Shown: one piece after another, positions 1-7,939 of the stretch | Layout: every line of letters begins with the position of its first letter | How positions within the stretch are numbered: position 1 is the stretch's first letter | Source: Pseudomonadota bacterium | GTDB lineage: Bacteria; Myxococcota_A; Polyangia; Polyangiales; Polyangiaceae | NCBI GenBank assembly: GCA_023398955.1 | Contig: JAEWRL010000110.1 | Location: 1 to 64,000, forward strand | Length of the DNA: 64,000 nucleotides | Reading direction: 5' to 3' | The notes under the pieces: generated by a model | What the model saw: the letters and a program-made list of their open reading frames with translations, nothing else | The model's database searches: none | Told to the model about the DNA's origin: nothing | Made by a program: the position numbers and the translations under genes

Positions 1-102
1 GCGCAGGATGCTCGCCAGCTTCATGCAGAAGCTGACGCCTGACGGCTGACACCTGATAGCCTGCCCTCCGGTTGCATTTGGCGTTGCCAGTTCCCCTGTT
101 TG

Positions 103-124
103 GTTCCGGCTCCGCCGGGTTAGG
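103..124 (+). repeat. Dispersed CCGGC/GCCGG hairpin element, copy 1
   Basis: A 22-base segment made of a CCGGC stem, a 3-base loop and GCCGG, followed by G-TTAGG. About 20 of 22 bases match a second copy at 50054-50075 in the carotenoid region. Both copies sit in non-coding DNA next to a segment rich in TCAGCC/GTCAG words. This is seen directly; that it belongs to a genome-wide interspersed family is inference. Confidence 0.45.
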
Positions 125-212
125 GAGGTCTGAGGGCGCGCGGCGAGTTGTACCCGCCACTCCGTCAGGGAGGTCTGGGAAGCGCGCCAAAGGCTGTATA
201 TGGCCCCCGCCG

Positions 213-323
213 GTGCCAAAAGGGCCCAGTAAGGAGGAACTCAGCTCCTCGTGGCATCGATCGTGGCGCCAGCGCACCACTCGACGCGTGCCAATGGCCC
301 AGCGAGGAGGCCTTCAGCTCCTC
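213..323. repeat. Imperfect direct repeat with small hairpins
   Basis: Two copies, at about 213-250 and 288-323 (75-base offset), share GTGCCAA, GGCCCAG, GAGGAGG or AGGAGGA, and CAGCTCCTC. Each can fold a short GAGGAG/CTCCTC hairpin. The copies differ by a 2-base length change and a few substitutions. Function is unknown. Confidence 0.4.
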
Positions 324-456
324 TGCGCGCCGCGACATGACACATCTGGGGGAGGGAGCCAACAGATCGAGGAGCTGCCGGTCGGCTCCCAGTGGCCACC
401 GGGAACGCGCTCGCAGCAGAGTTGGCACAGAGCGGCGGTTCCAGCCCCGCCGCTAC

Positions 457-1200
457 CTACATGGCCATGCCGCCATCCACTCGCAACGTTTCTCCCGTGA
501 TATAGCTCGCAGCATCCGATGCCAGGAACACTACCGCGGCCGCCACATCGGCAGGCATGCCGAGGCGTTTCGACGGTATGTGCTCGACCAGGGCCGCCCG
601 TGCCTTGTCATCGAGCTTCTCGGTCATTGCCGTCTGTATATACCCGGGGCAGACGGCGTTGACGCGAATGTTGCGGGAGGCAAGCTCCTTGGCGCTGCTC
701 TTCGTGATTCCGATGACGCCAGCTTTCGAGGCGGAGTAGTTGACCTGACCGCCATTACCCATCAAGCCCACCACGCTGGAGATGTTGATGATACTGCCGC
801 TCTTTTGCTTGATCATCGGACGCGCTACCGCCTTCGTGAAGTTGAAGATGCTCTTCAAGTTCACCGCGAGCACCAGATCCCAGTCCTGCTCGGACATGGT
901 CATCAATAGGCCGTCACGGGTGATACCTGCGTTGTTCACCAAGATGTCGATATGGCCGAAGCGCTTCCCAATCTCTCCCACGACGCCCTTGACCGCCTCT
1001 GTGTTGGCGACGTCCACCGCGTAGGCCTCAGCGTCGAGGTCCCGAGCACGAACCTTGGCGGCCATCTCCTTGGCCTTCTCTTCGTTGATGTCAATCACGG
1101 CGACGTTTGCCCTGGCGTCCACCAACTGTTCGACGATGGCAGCACCGATACCCTGAGCGCCCCCGGTGACGATGGCGACCTTGTCCTTGAGAATAGTCAT
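457..1200 (-). CDS. fabG: 3-oxoacyl-[acyl-carrier-protein] reductase (FabG)
   Basis: Short-chain dehydrogenase of 247 aa, the size expected for FabG, which reduces 3-oxoacyl-ACP with NADPH in cytoplasmic fatty-acid synthesis. The cofactor motif TGGAQGIG is at residues 12-19, NNAG at 89-92, the catalytic Ser in NISS near 141-142, and Tyr155/Lys159 in YSASK. The C-terminus ends in the usual SDR pattern TGETLRVDGG. I start at MTILKDK because the next upstream ATG (three codons earlier) lies only two bases after the GGGAG ribosome site, whereas this ATG lies 11 bases from it. It is divergent from the phosphofructokinase gene. No acpP, fabD or fabF is adjacent, so a role in another acyl pathway such as PHB synthesis cannot be excluded. 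Confidence 0.88.
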   Translation of the reverse strand: MTILKDKVAIVTGGAQGIGAAIVEQLVDARANVAVIDINEEKAKEMAAKVRARDLDAEAYAVDVANTEAVKGVVGEIGKRFGHIDILVNNAGITRDGLLMTMSEQDWDLVLAVNLKSIFNFTKAVARPMIKQKSGSIINISSVVGLMGNGGQVNYSASKAGVIGITKSSAKELASRNIRVNAVCPGYIQTAMTEKLDDKARAALVEHIPSKRLGMPADVAAAVVFLASDAASYITGETLRVDGGMAM

Positions 1201-1569
1201 GCGTTGCATTGCTCCCGCTCGGCCTCATCGGTAGGAGCCGTCACACTCATGCGGGCGCCTCGGATGCGAGCAGCGGCAGCATGGAATCCTGCCCGGAAGG
1301 GGTCAAGCGAAGGTTGAACGGCCGGGCTACCTACTGCGACGCTGGGGCGGTCGTTTGCCCGGCCCTTCGCGCAGCGAGGAATGGCCACAGAGCGGAAAAT
1401 CCTGCGTTTTACAAGGCGCTCGGGGCGAGCTATGTCGAGGACCCCAATGCTGGGTCAGCAGGGACCTGCCTCGTCCTCGCGGCGCGGCCCTACCGTTCCC
1501 GCTGCTCCCCACCCGGAGCGCGCGGCCCGAGCCCCCGAACCACCAGATCCTCCCAAGGAGCGAACCATC
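1201..1569. other. Divergent intergenic region fabG / PPi-PFK
   Basis: About 370 bases between two divergent start codons. It must hold both promoters, but I see no clear -35/-10 pair. A strong Shine-Dalgarno, AAGGAG at 1555-1560, lies 9 bases before the phosphofructokinase ATG. Open frames crossing the stretch are low-complexity read-throughs of the real gene or antisense shadows. Confidence 0.5.
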
Positions 1570-3222
1570 ATGTCCAAGGACGTCTCTCCGTTGCAGAAGG
1601 CGCGTAGCGCCTACCGTCCGAAATTGCCGAAAGTGCTTGCCGAGAACGGCGCCGCCGTGAAGGCAGCGGCAGGCGCGCCGACGCAGTCCATCGCGGATCA
1701 GGAAGCGATAGGAAGCCTCTTCCCCAACACCTACGGCCTGCCGGTGATCACCTTCGAGCCGGCACCCGGCGCCAGCGCGGAACCCGTGAAAATCGGCGTG
1801 ATCCTCAGCGGCGGCCAGGCTCCTGGCGGACACAACGTCATCGCAGGGCTCTATGATGGCTTGAAGAGCCTGAACCCCGCTAGCGAACTCTACGGGTTCC
1901 TGGGTGGCCCGAGCGGGCTCATCGACAACAAGCACGTGCTCTTCGACGCCGCGAAAATCGATGCTTACCGCAACACTGGCGGATTTGACATCATCGGGTC
2001 CGGCCGCACGAAGCTCGAGACCGTCGCACAGTTCGAGAAGGTGGTCGCCAACTGCAAGGCGCTAGGCATCACCGGGATCGTGGTCATCGGCGGGGACGAC
2101 AGCAACACCAACGCGTGCGTGCTCGCCGAGTACTGTCTCCGAGAAAAGACCGGGATCAGCGTGGTTGGCTGCCCGAAGACCATCGACGGCGACATGAAGA
2201 ACGAGTGGATCGAGGCATCCTTCGGTTTCGATACCGCGACGAAGGTTTACAGCGAGCTCATCGGCAACATCCAGCGCGATGCGAACAGCGCGAAGAAGTA
2301 CTGGCACTTCATCAAGCTCATGGGCCGCAGCGCTTCACACATTGGGCTGGAATGTGCCTTGCAGACCCATCCGAACATCGCCCTCATCAGCGAAGAGATC
2401 GAGTCGAAGGGCAAAACGCTACGCCAGGTCGTGCTCGAGATCGCGACGGTGGTGAAGAAGCGCTCCGATGCGGGCAAGGAGTTCGGTGTCGTGCTCGTCC
2501 CTGAGGGGCTCATCGAGTTCATTCCTGAGATGAAGCGGATGATCGCCGAGCTCAATGACCTGATGGTGGACAAGTACTTCGAGTCACTCAAGAACGACGA
2601 CGACAAGCTGCAGTTCATCAACGGCAAGCTGGACGCAAGCTCATCCCAAGCTTTCAGCAGTCTACCCCAAGAGATTCAGCGGCAGCTCATGTTGGATCGC
2701 GATCCCCATGGCAACGTCCAGGTCTCACGCATCGAGACCGAGAAGCTGCTCATTGATTTAGTCGCGGATCTGCTTCGCGAGTGGAAGGTCAAGGGGACAT
2801 TCAAGGGTAGGTTCAGCGGCTTGAACCATTTCTTTGGCTATGAGGGGCGCTGCGCCGCACCCTCCAACTTCGATGCCGACTACTGCTACTCGCTGGGGTT
2901 CACCGCCTCGGCGCTGCTCGGCGCTGGGAAGAGTGGCTATCTCTCGAGCGTACGCAACACGACGAAACCAGCCAGTGAATGGGTCGCTGGAGGCATCCCG
3001 CTCACGATGATGATGAATCTCGAGCGCCGCCACGGCGATGACAAGCCAGTCATCAAGAAGGCCTTGGTGGAGCTCGACGGTAAGCCCTTCAAGGCGTTTG
3101 CCGAGGCCCGTGACCGGTGGGCGTTAGAAGACGACTTCCAATACCCGGGTCCCATCCAGTATTTCGGCCCGACCGAGGTCTGTGATCTGACGACGCAAAC
3201 GCTCAAACTCGAGCGCAGCTGA
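1570..3222 (+). CDS. pfp: Pyrophosphate-dependent phosphofructokinase (PPi-PFK)
   Basis: 550 aa. It phosphorylates fructose 6-phosphate reversibly using pyrophosphate, replacing or supplementing the ATP-dependent glycolytic enzyme. The motif GGDDSN at residues 174-179 carries Asp where ATP-dependent enzymes have Gly (GGDG), the recognised marker of pyrophosphate use. PKTIDGD is at 202-208 and MGR at 251-253, both sugar-phosphate binding. The length matches the long PPi-PFK clade rather than the roughly 320-aa ATP-PFKs. The start is fixed by AAGGAG 9 bases upstream; the frame is open 63 codons further up but that part is low-complexity. It is transcribed alone and followed by a likely terminator. 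Confidence 0.92.
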   Translation: MSKDVSPLQKARSAYRPKLPKVLAENGAAVKAAAGAPTQSIADQEAIGSLFPNTYGLPVITFEPAPGASAEPVKIGVILSGGQAPGGHNVIAGLYDGLKSLNPASELYGFLGGPSGLIDNKHVLFDAAKIDAYRNTGGFDIIGSGRTKLETVAQFEKVVANCKALGITGIVVIGGDDSNTNACVLAEYCLREKTGISVVGCPKTIDGDMKNEWIEASFGFDTATKVYSELIGNIQRDANSAKKYWHFIKLMGRSASHIGLECALQTHPNIALISEEIESKGKTLRQVVLEIATVVKKRSDAGKEFGVVLVPEGLIEFIPEMKRMIAELNDLMVDKYFESLKNDDDKLQFINGKLDASSSQAFSSLPQEIQRQLMLDRDPHGNVQVSRIETEKLLIDLVADLLREWKVKGTFKGRFSGLNHFFGYEGRCAAPSNFDADYCYSLGFTASALLGAGKSGYLSSVRNTTKPASEWVAGGIPLTMMMNLERRHGDDKPVIKKALVELDGKPFKAFAEARDRWALEDDFQYPGPIQYFGPTEVCDLTTQTLKLERS

Positions 3223-3243
3223 GGGGATCACCCGTCCGTGAAG

Positions 3244-3280
3244 ACGCCGCGGCTCCCCCCGACCGGGACCGCGGCGTTTC
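3244..3280 (+). terminator. Putative Rho-independent terminator after PPi-PFK
   Basis: A perfect 9-bp stem ACGCCGCGG/CCGCGGCGT (3244-3252 with 3269-3277), a 16-base GC-rich loop and then TTC, starting 21 bases after the stop codon. The stem is strong but the T-run is short. Confidence 0.5.
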
Positions 3281-3421
3281 GACGTCCTGCCGCCATTGCC
3301 ACGTCCGGTCGGCACCTCGTCACCAGTCGACACACCTTCGAGGGTATCGGTCGTAGGAGAGCCATCGGTCCAGCTGCCAGCCGTGGAACCGGGCCACCCA
3401 TCCGCTGGCGCCCTGCGGCGA

Positions 3422-3847
3422 CTAGCGCGCCACCAAAGCCGAAACGCCACGAGCAGTGTGGCGCAGGTCCGAATGTGAGCACCTCTTCCACCCGCGCTGC
3501 AGACAACGCTGCCTCAAGGACTCCAGGGTCGCCCCGAGTTGCCGCTCGCGACCAAGCGCAGCATAGACCTCAACCAAGCGGAGGTCGCGTAGATCGACCG
3601 CACTCTGGTAGAACGGATCCGTCGGCGCTGGCAGTGGTGCGCTCTCAAGCAGCACGCGGGCGTGCTCGGGTTTGCCAAAGCGAAAGGCCAGCTCTGCAGC
3701 TTCGGCTTCTGGGTAGCTTGCCAAGGTCTCCTCCTTGGACAGCCTGCCCACATCCGAATCCACCGGAGCGGTGAAGCCGAACGCTACGCCGACGCTCGCG
3801 GCCAGGAGATGCGAGATGGCCGCTACTATCCATCGCGGGGTGGTCAT
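3422..3847 (-). CDS. Small membrane-anchored protein of unknown function (CX4WXRC motif)
   Basis: 141 aa with an N-terminal hydrophobic segment (about residues 5-25, WIVAAISHLLAASVGVAFGF) that would be a signal anchor or signal peptide. The rest is helical, with Ala/Leu/Glu-rich stretches reminiscent of a TPR-like fold. Near the C-terminus is CLQRGWKRC, the same C-x4-W-x-R-C motif found in the product of the gene upstream. The start ATG overlaps the stop of that gene as ATGA (3844-3847), indicating translational coupling. I do not recognise the family. The paired cysteines would suit a disulfide in the periplasm. The two proteins look like diverged paralogs. Confidence 0.6.
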   Translation of the reverse strand: MTTPRWIVAAISHLLAASVGVAFGFTAPVDSDVGRLSKEETLASYPEAEAAELAFRFGKPEHARVLLESAPLPAPTDPFYQSAVDLRDLRLVEVYAALGRERQLGATLESLRQRCLQRGWKRCSHSDLRHTARGVSALVAR

Positions 3848-4263
3848 CGACGGGTGGCCTTCCGCATTGCCACTAGACCCGCCGCGTCGCACCGGGGCCA
3901 GTCCAGACGGCGGCAGATCCCCGCAGCGCGTTTCAAATCTTCGACATCGCCACTGTCGAGCCTGCGCAGCGCGCGTATCAGACGTAGGGTATCTCCCAGC
4001 GGGCCCTTGTCTTCTCCTGCGACTACCCGCACGTCACGCTCGAACTCTGCGTCCCCGTAGCCGGACCGTGCGCGGCCCGGCTCCATCCCCACGGCGAGTT
4101 GCGCCAACGCCCTGCGCCGGGGCGCCTGCGATTCGGCCGACGACCGCCCCCAACGGGTGACGCTGCCCGCGACGACCGCAAGGACGAGATGGCTAATGAC
4201 AAGCAGGGCGAGCGTTGCTTTGCGGGTGCGCCGGCTGGCACGAGCGGGAGCATCAGGCTCCAT
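3844..4263 (-). CDS. Small membrane-anchored protein of unknown function (paralog-like neighbour)
   Basis: 139 aa. A basic N-terminus (ARASRRTRK) precedes one transmembrane segment (about residues 17-34, LALLVISHLVLAVVAGSV). The remaining roughly 100 residues are Arg/Leu/Ala-rich and helical, ending with CRRLDWPRC, matching the C-x4-W-x-R-C motif of the following gene. Its stop overlaps that gene's start by ATGA. The start MEPDAPA was chosen because it puts the basic residues right before the membrane segment; the frame stays open 26 codons further upstream. Function is unknown. Confidence 0.58.
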   Translation of the reverse strand: MEPDAPARASRRTRKATLALLVISHLVLAVVAGSVTRWGRSSAESQAPRRRALAQLAVGMEPGRARSGYGDAEFERDVRVVAGEDKGPLGDTLRLIRALRRLDSGDVEDLKRAAGICRRLDWPRCDAAGLVAMRKATRR

Positions 4264-4678
4264 GACGGCCCATCGAGTGGTCCTGGTCCATGGTCCGCTC
4301 GTAGCACGCCTGGAGCGGCATCGGAAACAGGGAGTGCCCAACCTCTGCGCCCGTGAACGGCTTCGAGACCATCGCGAACGGGTCGCGCCAGCTGCCGTCT
4401 GTCACCAGAGCAAGACGCCCAGTTGCGGAGAGGTGCCTACCGTCGAGCTTCAAACGCTCCCAGAGCGCCACGGGCGTCTGCCCCTGCATCGGCGCCATGT
4501 GGACCAGGCGCCCAATCCGTGTATGCCGCACCAGACGCGCGCCAGCTTCAGTCGAGAGCTCCTCGCAGTCATTCTTCTCTGTCGTCCGCGGGTTTCGAGG
4601 GCGTCTCGAGCCAGAGATCGCTCCATTGATAGTCAGATCCACTAGTACGTCATTCGGTGACCCATAAGACACCGACAA
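4253..4678 (-). CDS. Hypothetical protein, first frame of the small operon
   Basis: 141 aa, no signal peptide or membrane segment, no family recognised. Its stop lies 11 bases inside the next gene on the same strand, and it begins just before the divergent MoaD-like gene, which fits the first gene of a three-gene minus-strand unit. The middle part (LWERLKLDGRHLSATGRLAL) looks protein-like, but the first 40 residues are weak. A non-coding open frame is a real alternative. Confidence 0.35.
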   Translation of the reverse strand: MSVSYGSPNDVLVDLTINGAISGSRRPRNPRTTEKNDCEELSTEAGARLVRHTRIGRLVHMAPMQGQTPVALWERLKLDGRHLSATGRLALVTDGSWRDPFAMVSKPFTGAEVGHSLFPMPLQACYERTMDQDHSMGRHGA

Positions 4679-4768
4679 TACGATAGGTCAGGCGGAGCGT
4701 TGACGGGGGCCGCGCGTGCGGGCATCGGCACTGGACGCTTCTCGTCCCTTCCTGCATCCTCTGCCGGG

Positions 4769-5047
4769 ATGGCCCGTGTCGAGCTCACTGCACACCTGTC
4801 TGCGTTCTTTCCGCAGCTGGAGGGGCGCCAGCTGATGCTCGAGGCAGGCACGGTCGCGGACATCATTGACCAGCTGGAGAAGGTCGCGCCAGGAATCGCC
4901 TTCTACCTATGTGATGAGGCGCGCAGGTTACGGAAGCACGTCAACGTCTTCGTCGACGGTGAAATCATCGCAGATCGGCGCAGCTTGAGCGACGAAGTGG
5001 CTGACGACTCGTGCGTGTTCATCGCACAAGCCCTGAGCGGGGGCTGA
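4769..5047 (+). CDS. MoaD/ThiS-family ubiquitin-like sulfur carrier protein
   Basis: 92 aa with the beta-grasp pattern of MoaD/ThiS: an N-terminal strand (RVELTAHLSAFF), a helix (VADIIDQLEKVAPGIAFYL), the strand HVNVFVDGEII and a C-terminal di-glycine (ALSGG). In this family the terminal Gly is adenylated and thiocarboxylated for sulfur transfer. No molybdopterin or thiamine gene is nearby. Instead, 28 bases downstream lies an Asp-box beta-propeller gene on the same strand, so the two are probably co-transcribed and co-functional. The start MARVELT is chosen by homology of length; an upstream ATG at 4700 would add 23 low-complexity residues. Confidence 0.75.
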   Translation: MARVELTAHLSAFFPQLEGRQLMLEAGTVADIIDQLEKVAPGIAFYLCDEARRLRKHVNVFVDGEIIADRRSLSDEVADDSCVFIAQALSGG

Positions 5048-5075
5048 CCGCTCGAAAGCTGAACGGACGCTGCAT

Positions 5076-6248
5076 ATGGCCAAAGAGATACTGATTGGGA
5101 CGCGCAAGGGAACGTTCAAAGTGAGCCGCGCCAACGGCGCTTGGGAACCGCGACTGATCGGACATGCAGGGGTCGGCGTCAACTATGTTGCGCGAGACCC
5201 CGAAAGCGGTGCCCTCTGGGCCGCGCTGGGTCATGGCCACTGGGGGGCCAAGCTGTCGCGCTCCGACGACGGTGGAGCGACTTGGAGGGACGCCGCCCAA
5301 GTGAAGTTTCCCGAAGGCGCACGCTACTTGGCACCGGGCTTCCCCGACGAAGCCGGGGAGAGTACCGATGAGCCGCAGCGCCACGCAATCAAGACGGCCA
5401 CGGTGCTAAAGCTCTGGGTCATCGCTTTCGGGGCACCTGGACGCATCTACGTGGGAACGATTCCCGGGGGGCTCTTCGTGAGCGACGACGGCGGGGAGAG
5501 CTTCTCTTTGAACCTCCCGCTCTGGAACCATGAGTCGCGCGGCGGCGACCTATTTACGGGGAATGGCTCCGGCACGACGCACTGGTACGGAACTCCCGCA
5601 TCGGAGGGTGGCGAGTTTGCGCCAGGGATTCACTCCATCACGGTGGATCCCACCGCCCCCGATCGCATCCTGGTGGCCGTATCGACCGCCGGAGTACTGG
5701 AATCCACCGACGGCGGCAGAAGCTGGCATGGACGTAATCGCGGCATGACGATGGACTATCTGCCGAATCCATCCGCCGAGTGGGGGCACGACCCACACGC
5801 TATTGAACGCTGCCCGGCGCAACCAAGTCACATCTGGCAGCAGAACCACTGCGGGGTCTTCTACAGCAGCGATGGCGCTGGAACCTGGAGGAAGGTCAAC
5901 GCGCCCCAGCTAGGCGTCAATTTCGGGTTTCCAGTTGGCGTTGACGACAACGACGGCAAGACAGCGTGGCTCGTGCCCGGAAAGGCAGACTCGGAGCGCA
6001 TGGCGATCGACGGTGCCCTCTTCGTGGCGCGCACTCAGGATGGGGGCGAGACCTGGCAGCAGCTGCGCCGCGGACTGCCCCAAAAGAACGCCTACGACGT
6101 GATCTATCGTCATGCCCTGGCGAGCCGGGGCGACACGCTGGCCTTCGGCACCACGACCGGCAACCTCTATGTCAGCGATGACCGGGGCGACGCCTGGTGC
6201 ACGGTCGCGAATAACCTGCCTCCCGTGTATAGTGTTAGGTTCACCTGA
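5076..6248 (+). CDS. Asp-box (BNR/sortilin-like) beta-propeller protein
   Basis: 390 aa, predicted cytoplasmic because no signal peptide is visible. At least six Asp-box motifs (S-x-D-x-G-x-x-W and variants) are spread along it: SDDGGATW near residue 64, SDDGGESF near 137, STDGGRSW near 210, SSDGAGTW near 268, TQDGGETW near 322 and SDDRGDAW near 370. This is the layout of a BNR/VPS10-type six- or seven-bladed propeller. Such proteins are often labelled exo-alpha-sialidase or WD40/YVTN-like, but I see no signature that proves glycosidase activity. The 28-base gap to the MoaD-like gene suggests one operon. Cytoplasmic location and pairing with a sulfur carrier argue for an enzyme or scaffold acting with that carrier. 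Confidence 0.75.
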   Translation: MAKEILIGTRKGTFKVSRANGAWEPRLIGHAGVGVNYVARDPESGALWAALGHGHWGAKLSRSDDGGATWRDAAQVKFPEGARYLAPGFPDEAGESTDEPQRHAIKTATVLKLWVIAFGAPGRIYVGTIPGGLFVSDDGGESFSLNLPLWNHESRGGDLFTGNGSGTTHWYGTPASEGGEFAPGIHSITVDPTAPDRILVAVSTAGVLESTDGGRSWHGRNRGMTMDYLPNPSAEWGHDPHAIERCPAQPSHIWQQNHCGVFYSSDGAGTWRKVNAPQLGVNFGFPVGVDDNDGKTAWLVPGKADSERMAIDGALFVARTQDGGETWQQLRRGLPQKNAYDVIYRHALASRGDTLAFGTTTGNLYVSDDRGDAWCTVANNLPPVYSVRFT

Positions 6249-6406
6249 GGCGCGCCACATGCCCCACCGCAGGAGCTGACACGCATCGAGCATCCTGGCA
6301 GCTTCGCTTCTTCCCATGTCGTGACAATGAGAACGTGTCTGCGACGCCAGTGCTCGCGGTCGAAGGCTGAGTTCGAAGCCATTCCCCGATAGGGCGCTGC
6401 GAGCTT

Positions 6407-7192
6407 TCACGATCTCGCCCCTCTCCGCGCGATCTTATGCACGGCTGCTTGGGCCACTGGCTTGATGATCATCTCATCGACATTGACATGGGGAGGCCGG
6501 GTCGCGAGCCACACCAGAGCTTCCGCGATGTCTTCCGCGGTCAAGGGATCGACGCCCTCATAAACGCGCCGAGCCTTTTCGGCGTCGCCCTTATAGCGCA
6601 CGAGTGAGAACTCCGTCTCGGTCAGGCCCGGATCGATGGATCCAACTCTAATCCCGGTACCGCACAGCTCGAGACGTAGCGCGCGAGTGATCTGCAGCTC
6701 GCCAGCCTTCGCCGCGCAGTACGCGGCTCCCCCTTCGTAGGCCGTGTGTCCAGCAATCGAGCCAACGTTGAGGATAGAGCTGCCTGCGTGGTGGCGGAGC
6801 ATCGGAAGCACCGCACGCGTCACCCTGAGGAGGCCGAGCACGTTGCTCTGAAGCATCGCCTCCCAATCGTCGTCTTTGGCCACCTCGACGAAGTCCATGC
6901 CGTGAGCCCCACCGGCATTGTTGACGAGAACATGCACGTTCGGTGCGCGCGTCGCGACCCACGCGACGAATGCCCGGACACTCGTGGTACTCGCGACGTC
7001 CAGAACGTGGAAGAGGGCCTGAGCAGCACCTGCGTGCCGCGCCTCCTGAGCTACGGTTCGCAACCGATCCACCCGGCGCGCCCCGAGCAGCAGGTGGGCC
7101 CCCTCCGCCGCGAACGCGCGAGCTGAGGCCGCCCCAATCCCGCTAGAAGCTCCAGTGATGAGCACCCACTTGCCATGGAGACGCGATGCCAT
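6407..7192 (-). CDS. SDR family NADP-dependent oxidoreductase (YdfG-like)
   Basis: 261 aa classical short-chain dehydrogenase. The cofactor motif TGASSGIG is near residues 14-21, an ARRVDR segment near 38-43 suggests NADP preference, NNAG is near 91-94, the catalytic Ser lies in VGSIAG, and Tyr/Lys in YCAAK near 157-161. The segment DPGLTETEFSLVRYKGD resembles 3-hydroxy-acid dehydrogenases of the YdfG type (serine or 3-hydroxyisobutyrate dehydrogenase), but the substrate cannot be read from sequence. It stands alone, divergent from the lipoprotein gene at 7353. Confidence 0.85.
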   Translation of the reverse strand: MASRLHGKWVLITGASSGIGAASARAFAAEGAHLLLGARRVDRLRTVAQEARHAGAAQALFHVLDVASTTSVRAFVAWVATRAPNVHVLVNNAGGAHGMDFVEVAKDDDWEAMLQSNVLGLLRVTRAVLPMLRHHAGSSILNVGSIAGHTAYEGGAAYCAAKAGELQITRALRLELCGTGIRVGSIDPGLTETEFSLVRYKGDAEKARRVYEGVDPLTAEDIAEALVWLATRPPHVNVDEMIIKPVAQAAVHKIARRGARS

Positions 7193-7352
7193 AGACCCAC
7201 TTTAGCCCACTTCGGACTCGATGGGATCACCCCTACCGATGTCCGGCCGGCGGAGCATCTCGACGTGGACCGCCGGTGCTGCGATGCTGCGGCCTCAGGG
7301 GCTGGCGAGAAGCACCCAAGGCACCAGCTGCCATCAGAGAAGAGGAAAGACG

Positions 7353-7889
7353 ATGATGAATCCGACGAGCCATGCTGCACTGATAGGCGTGACGGTTTGC
7401 TTCGCGGCCGTCGCTTGCGGCGGAGGGAACGCTGAAGCAGAGGACCCCCGTGCTCTCCCCGACGTACCCAGCGCAGCTCTAAGTGGCGCCAACGTCTGCA
7501 GCGTCAAACAGATCACGATCAACGAACCGGAGACACGTGCAGTGGACAGAGTGTCCGCCAGCATCACGGGGCGTGTGGACACCGAATGCGCGGAGGTGTG
7601 GGTCATCGCTCACCCGGTCGGGAGCCTCGACTACTACGCCTTGCCCAAAGCGGCCGTACGCAGCAGCAGGGAGTGGTTGACGAGCCTCTATTTCAGCAAG
7701 CTGGGCGGAGGCGCGACAGGGCTATTCGAGGTCCTGGCCGTTGCCAATCCCCATCAACCCCTATTGGCGGACATGAGACTACCTGGATGGCCGGAGGGTG
7801 AAGCGCGCTCGGAGGTGCTGGTGCTCGACAACATCCCCGAGAAGGAGTGCGCCAAGGACTCAGGCGGAGCGGCAGCGTCGAACGAATGA
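7353..7889 (+). CDS. Putative lipoprotein of unknown function
   Basis: 178 aa. The signal peptide (residues 1-19) ends in the lipobox AVAC, with Cys20 followed by GGG, so the mature protein should be lipid-anchored. The body has a compact beta-rich stretch (ITINEPETRAVDRVSASITG, then AEVWVIAHPVG, then FEVLAVANP) that looks like one Ig-like or beta-sandwich domain. The start is supported by AGAGGAAAG just upstream; the frame is open 44 codons further up without meaning. It is convergent with the HD-like gene. No function is assigned. Confidence 0.65.
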   Translation: MMNPTSHAALIGVTVCFAAVACGGGNAEAEDPRALPDVPSAALSGANVCSVKQITINEPETRAVDRVSASITGRVDTECAEVWVIAHPVGSLDYYALPKAAVRSSREWLTSLYFSKLGGGATGLFEVLAVANPHQPLLADMRLPGWPEGEARSEVLVLDNIPEKECAKDSGGAAASNE

Positions 7890-7939
7890 GCTCGGCGTCT
7901 GCCGGAGATAGTGGGACCGCGGCGCCCGAGGATCACCGG

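Larger units (their letters stand above)
1..456. other. Non-coding stretch at window edge
   Basis: No convincing gene lies here. Open frames exist on both strands, but their translations are Arg/Ser/Pro-rich and match no family I know, and the longest one runs on antisense through fabG. The stretch holds a CCGGC/GCCGG hairpin element near 103-124, a CTGACG/CTGACA-rich segment around 29-53, and two imperfect copies of a roughly 38-base hairpin unit at 213-250 and 288-323. It lies downstream of fabG, so it may be that gene's 3' region. Confidence 0.5.

Noticed and set aside
148..909. 253-residue plus-strand open frame overlapping fabG
   Set aside because: Arg/His-rich antisense shadow of fabG; the leading 300 bases carry no protein-like features.
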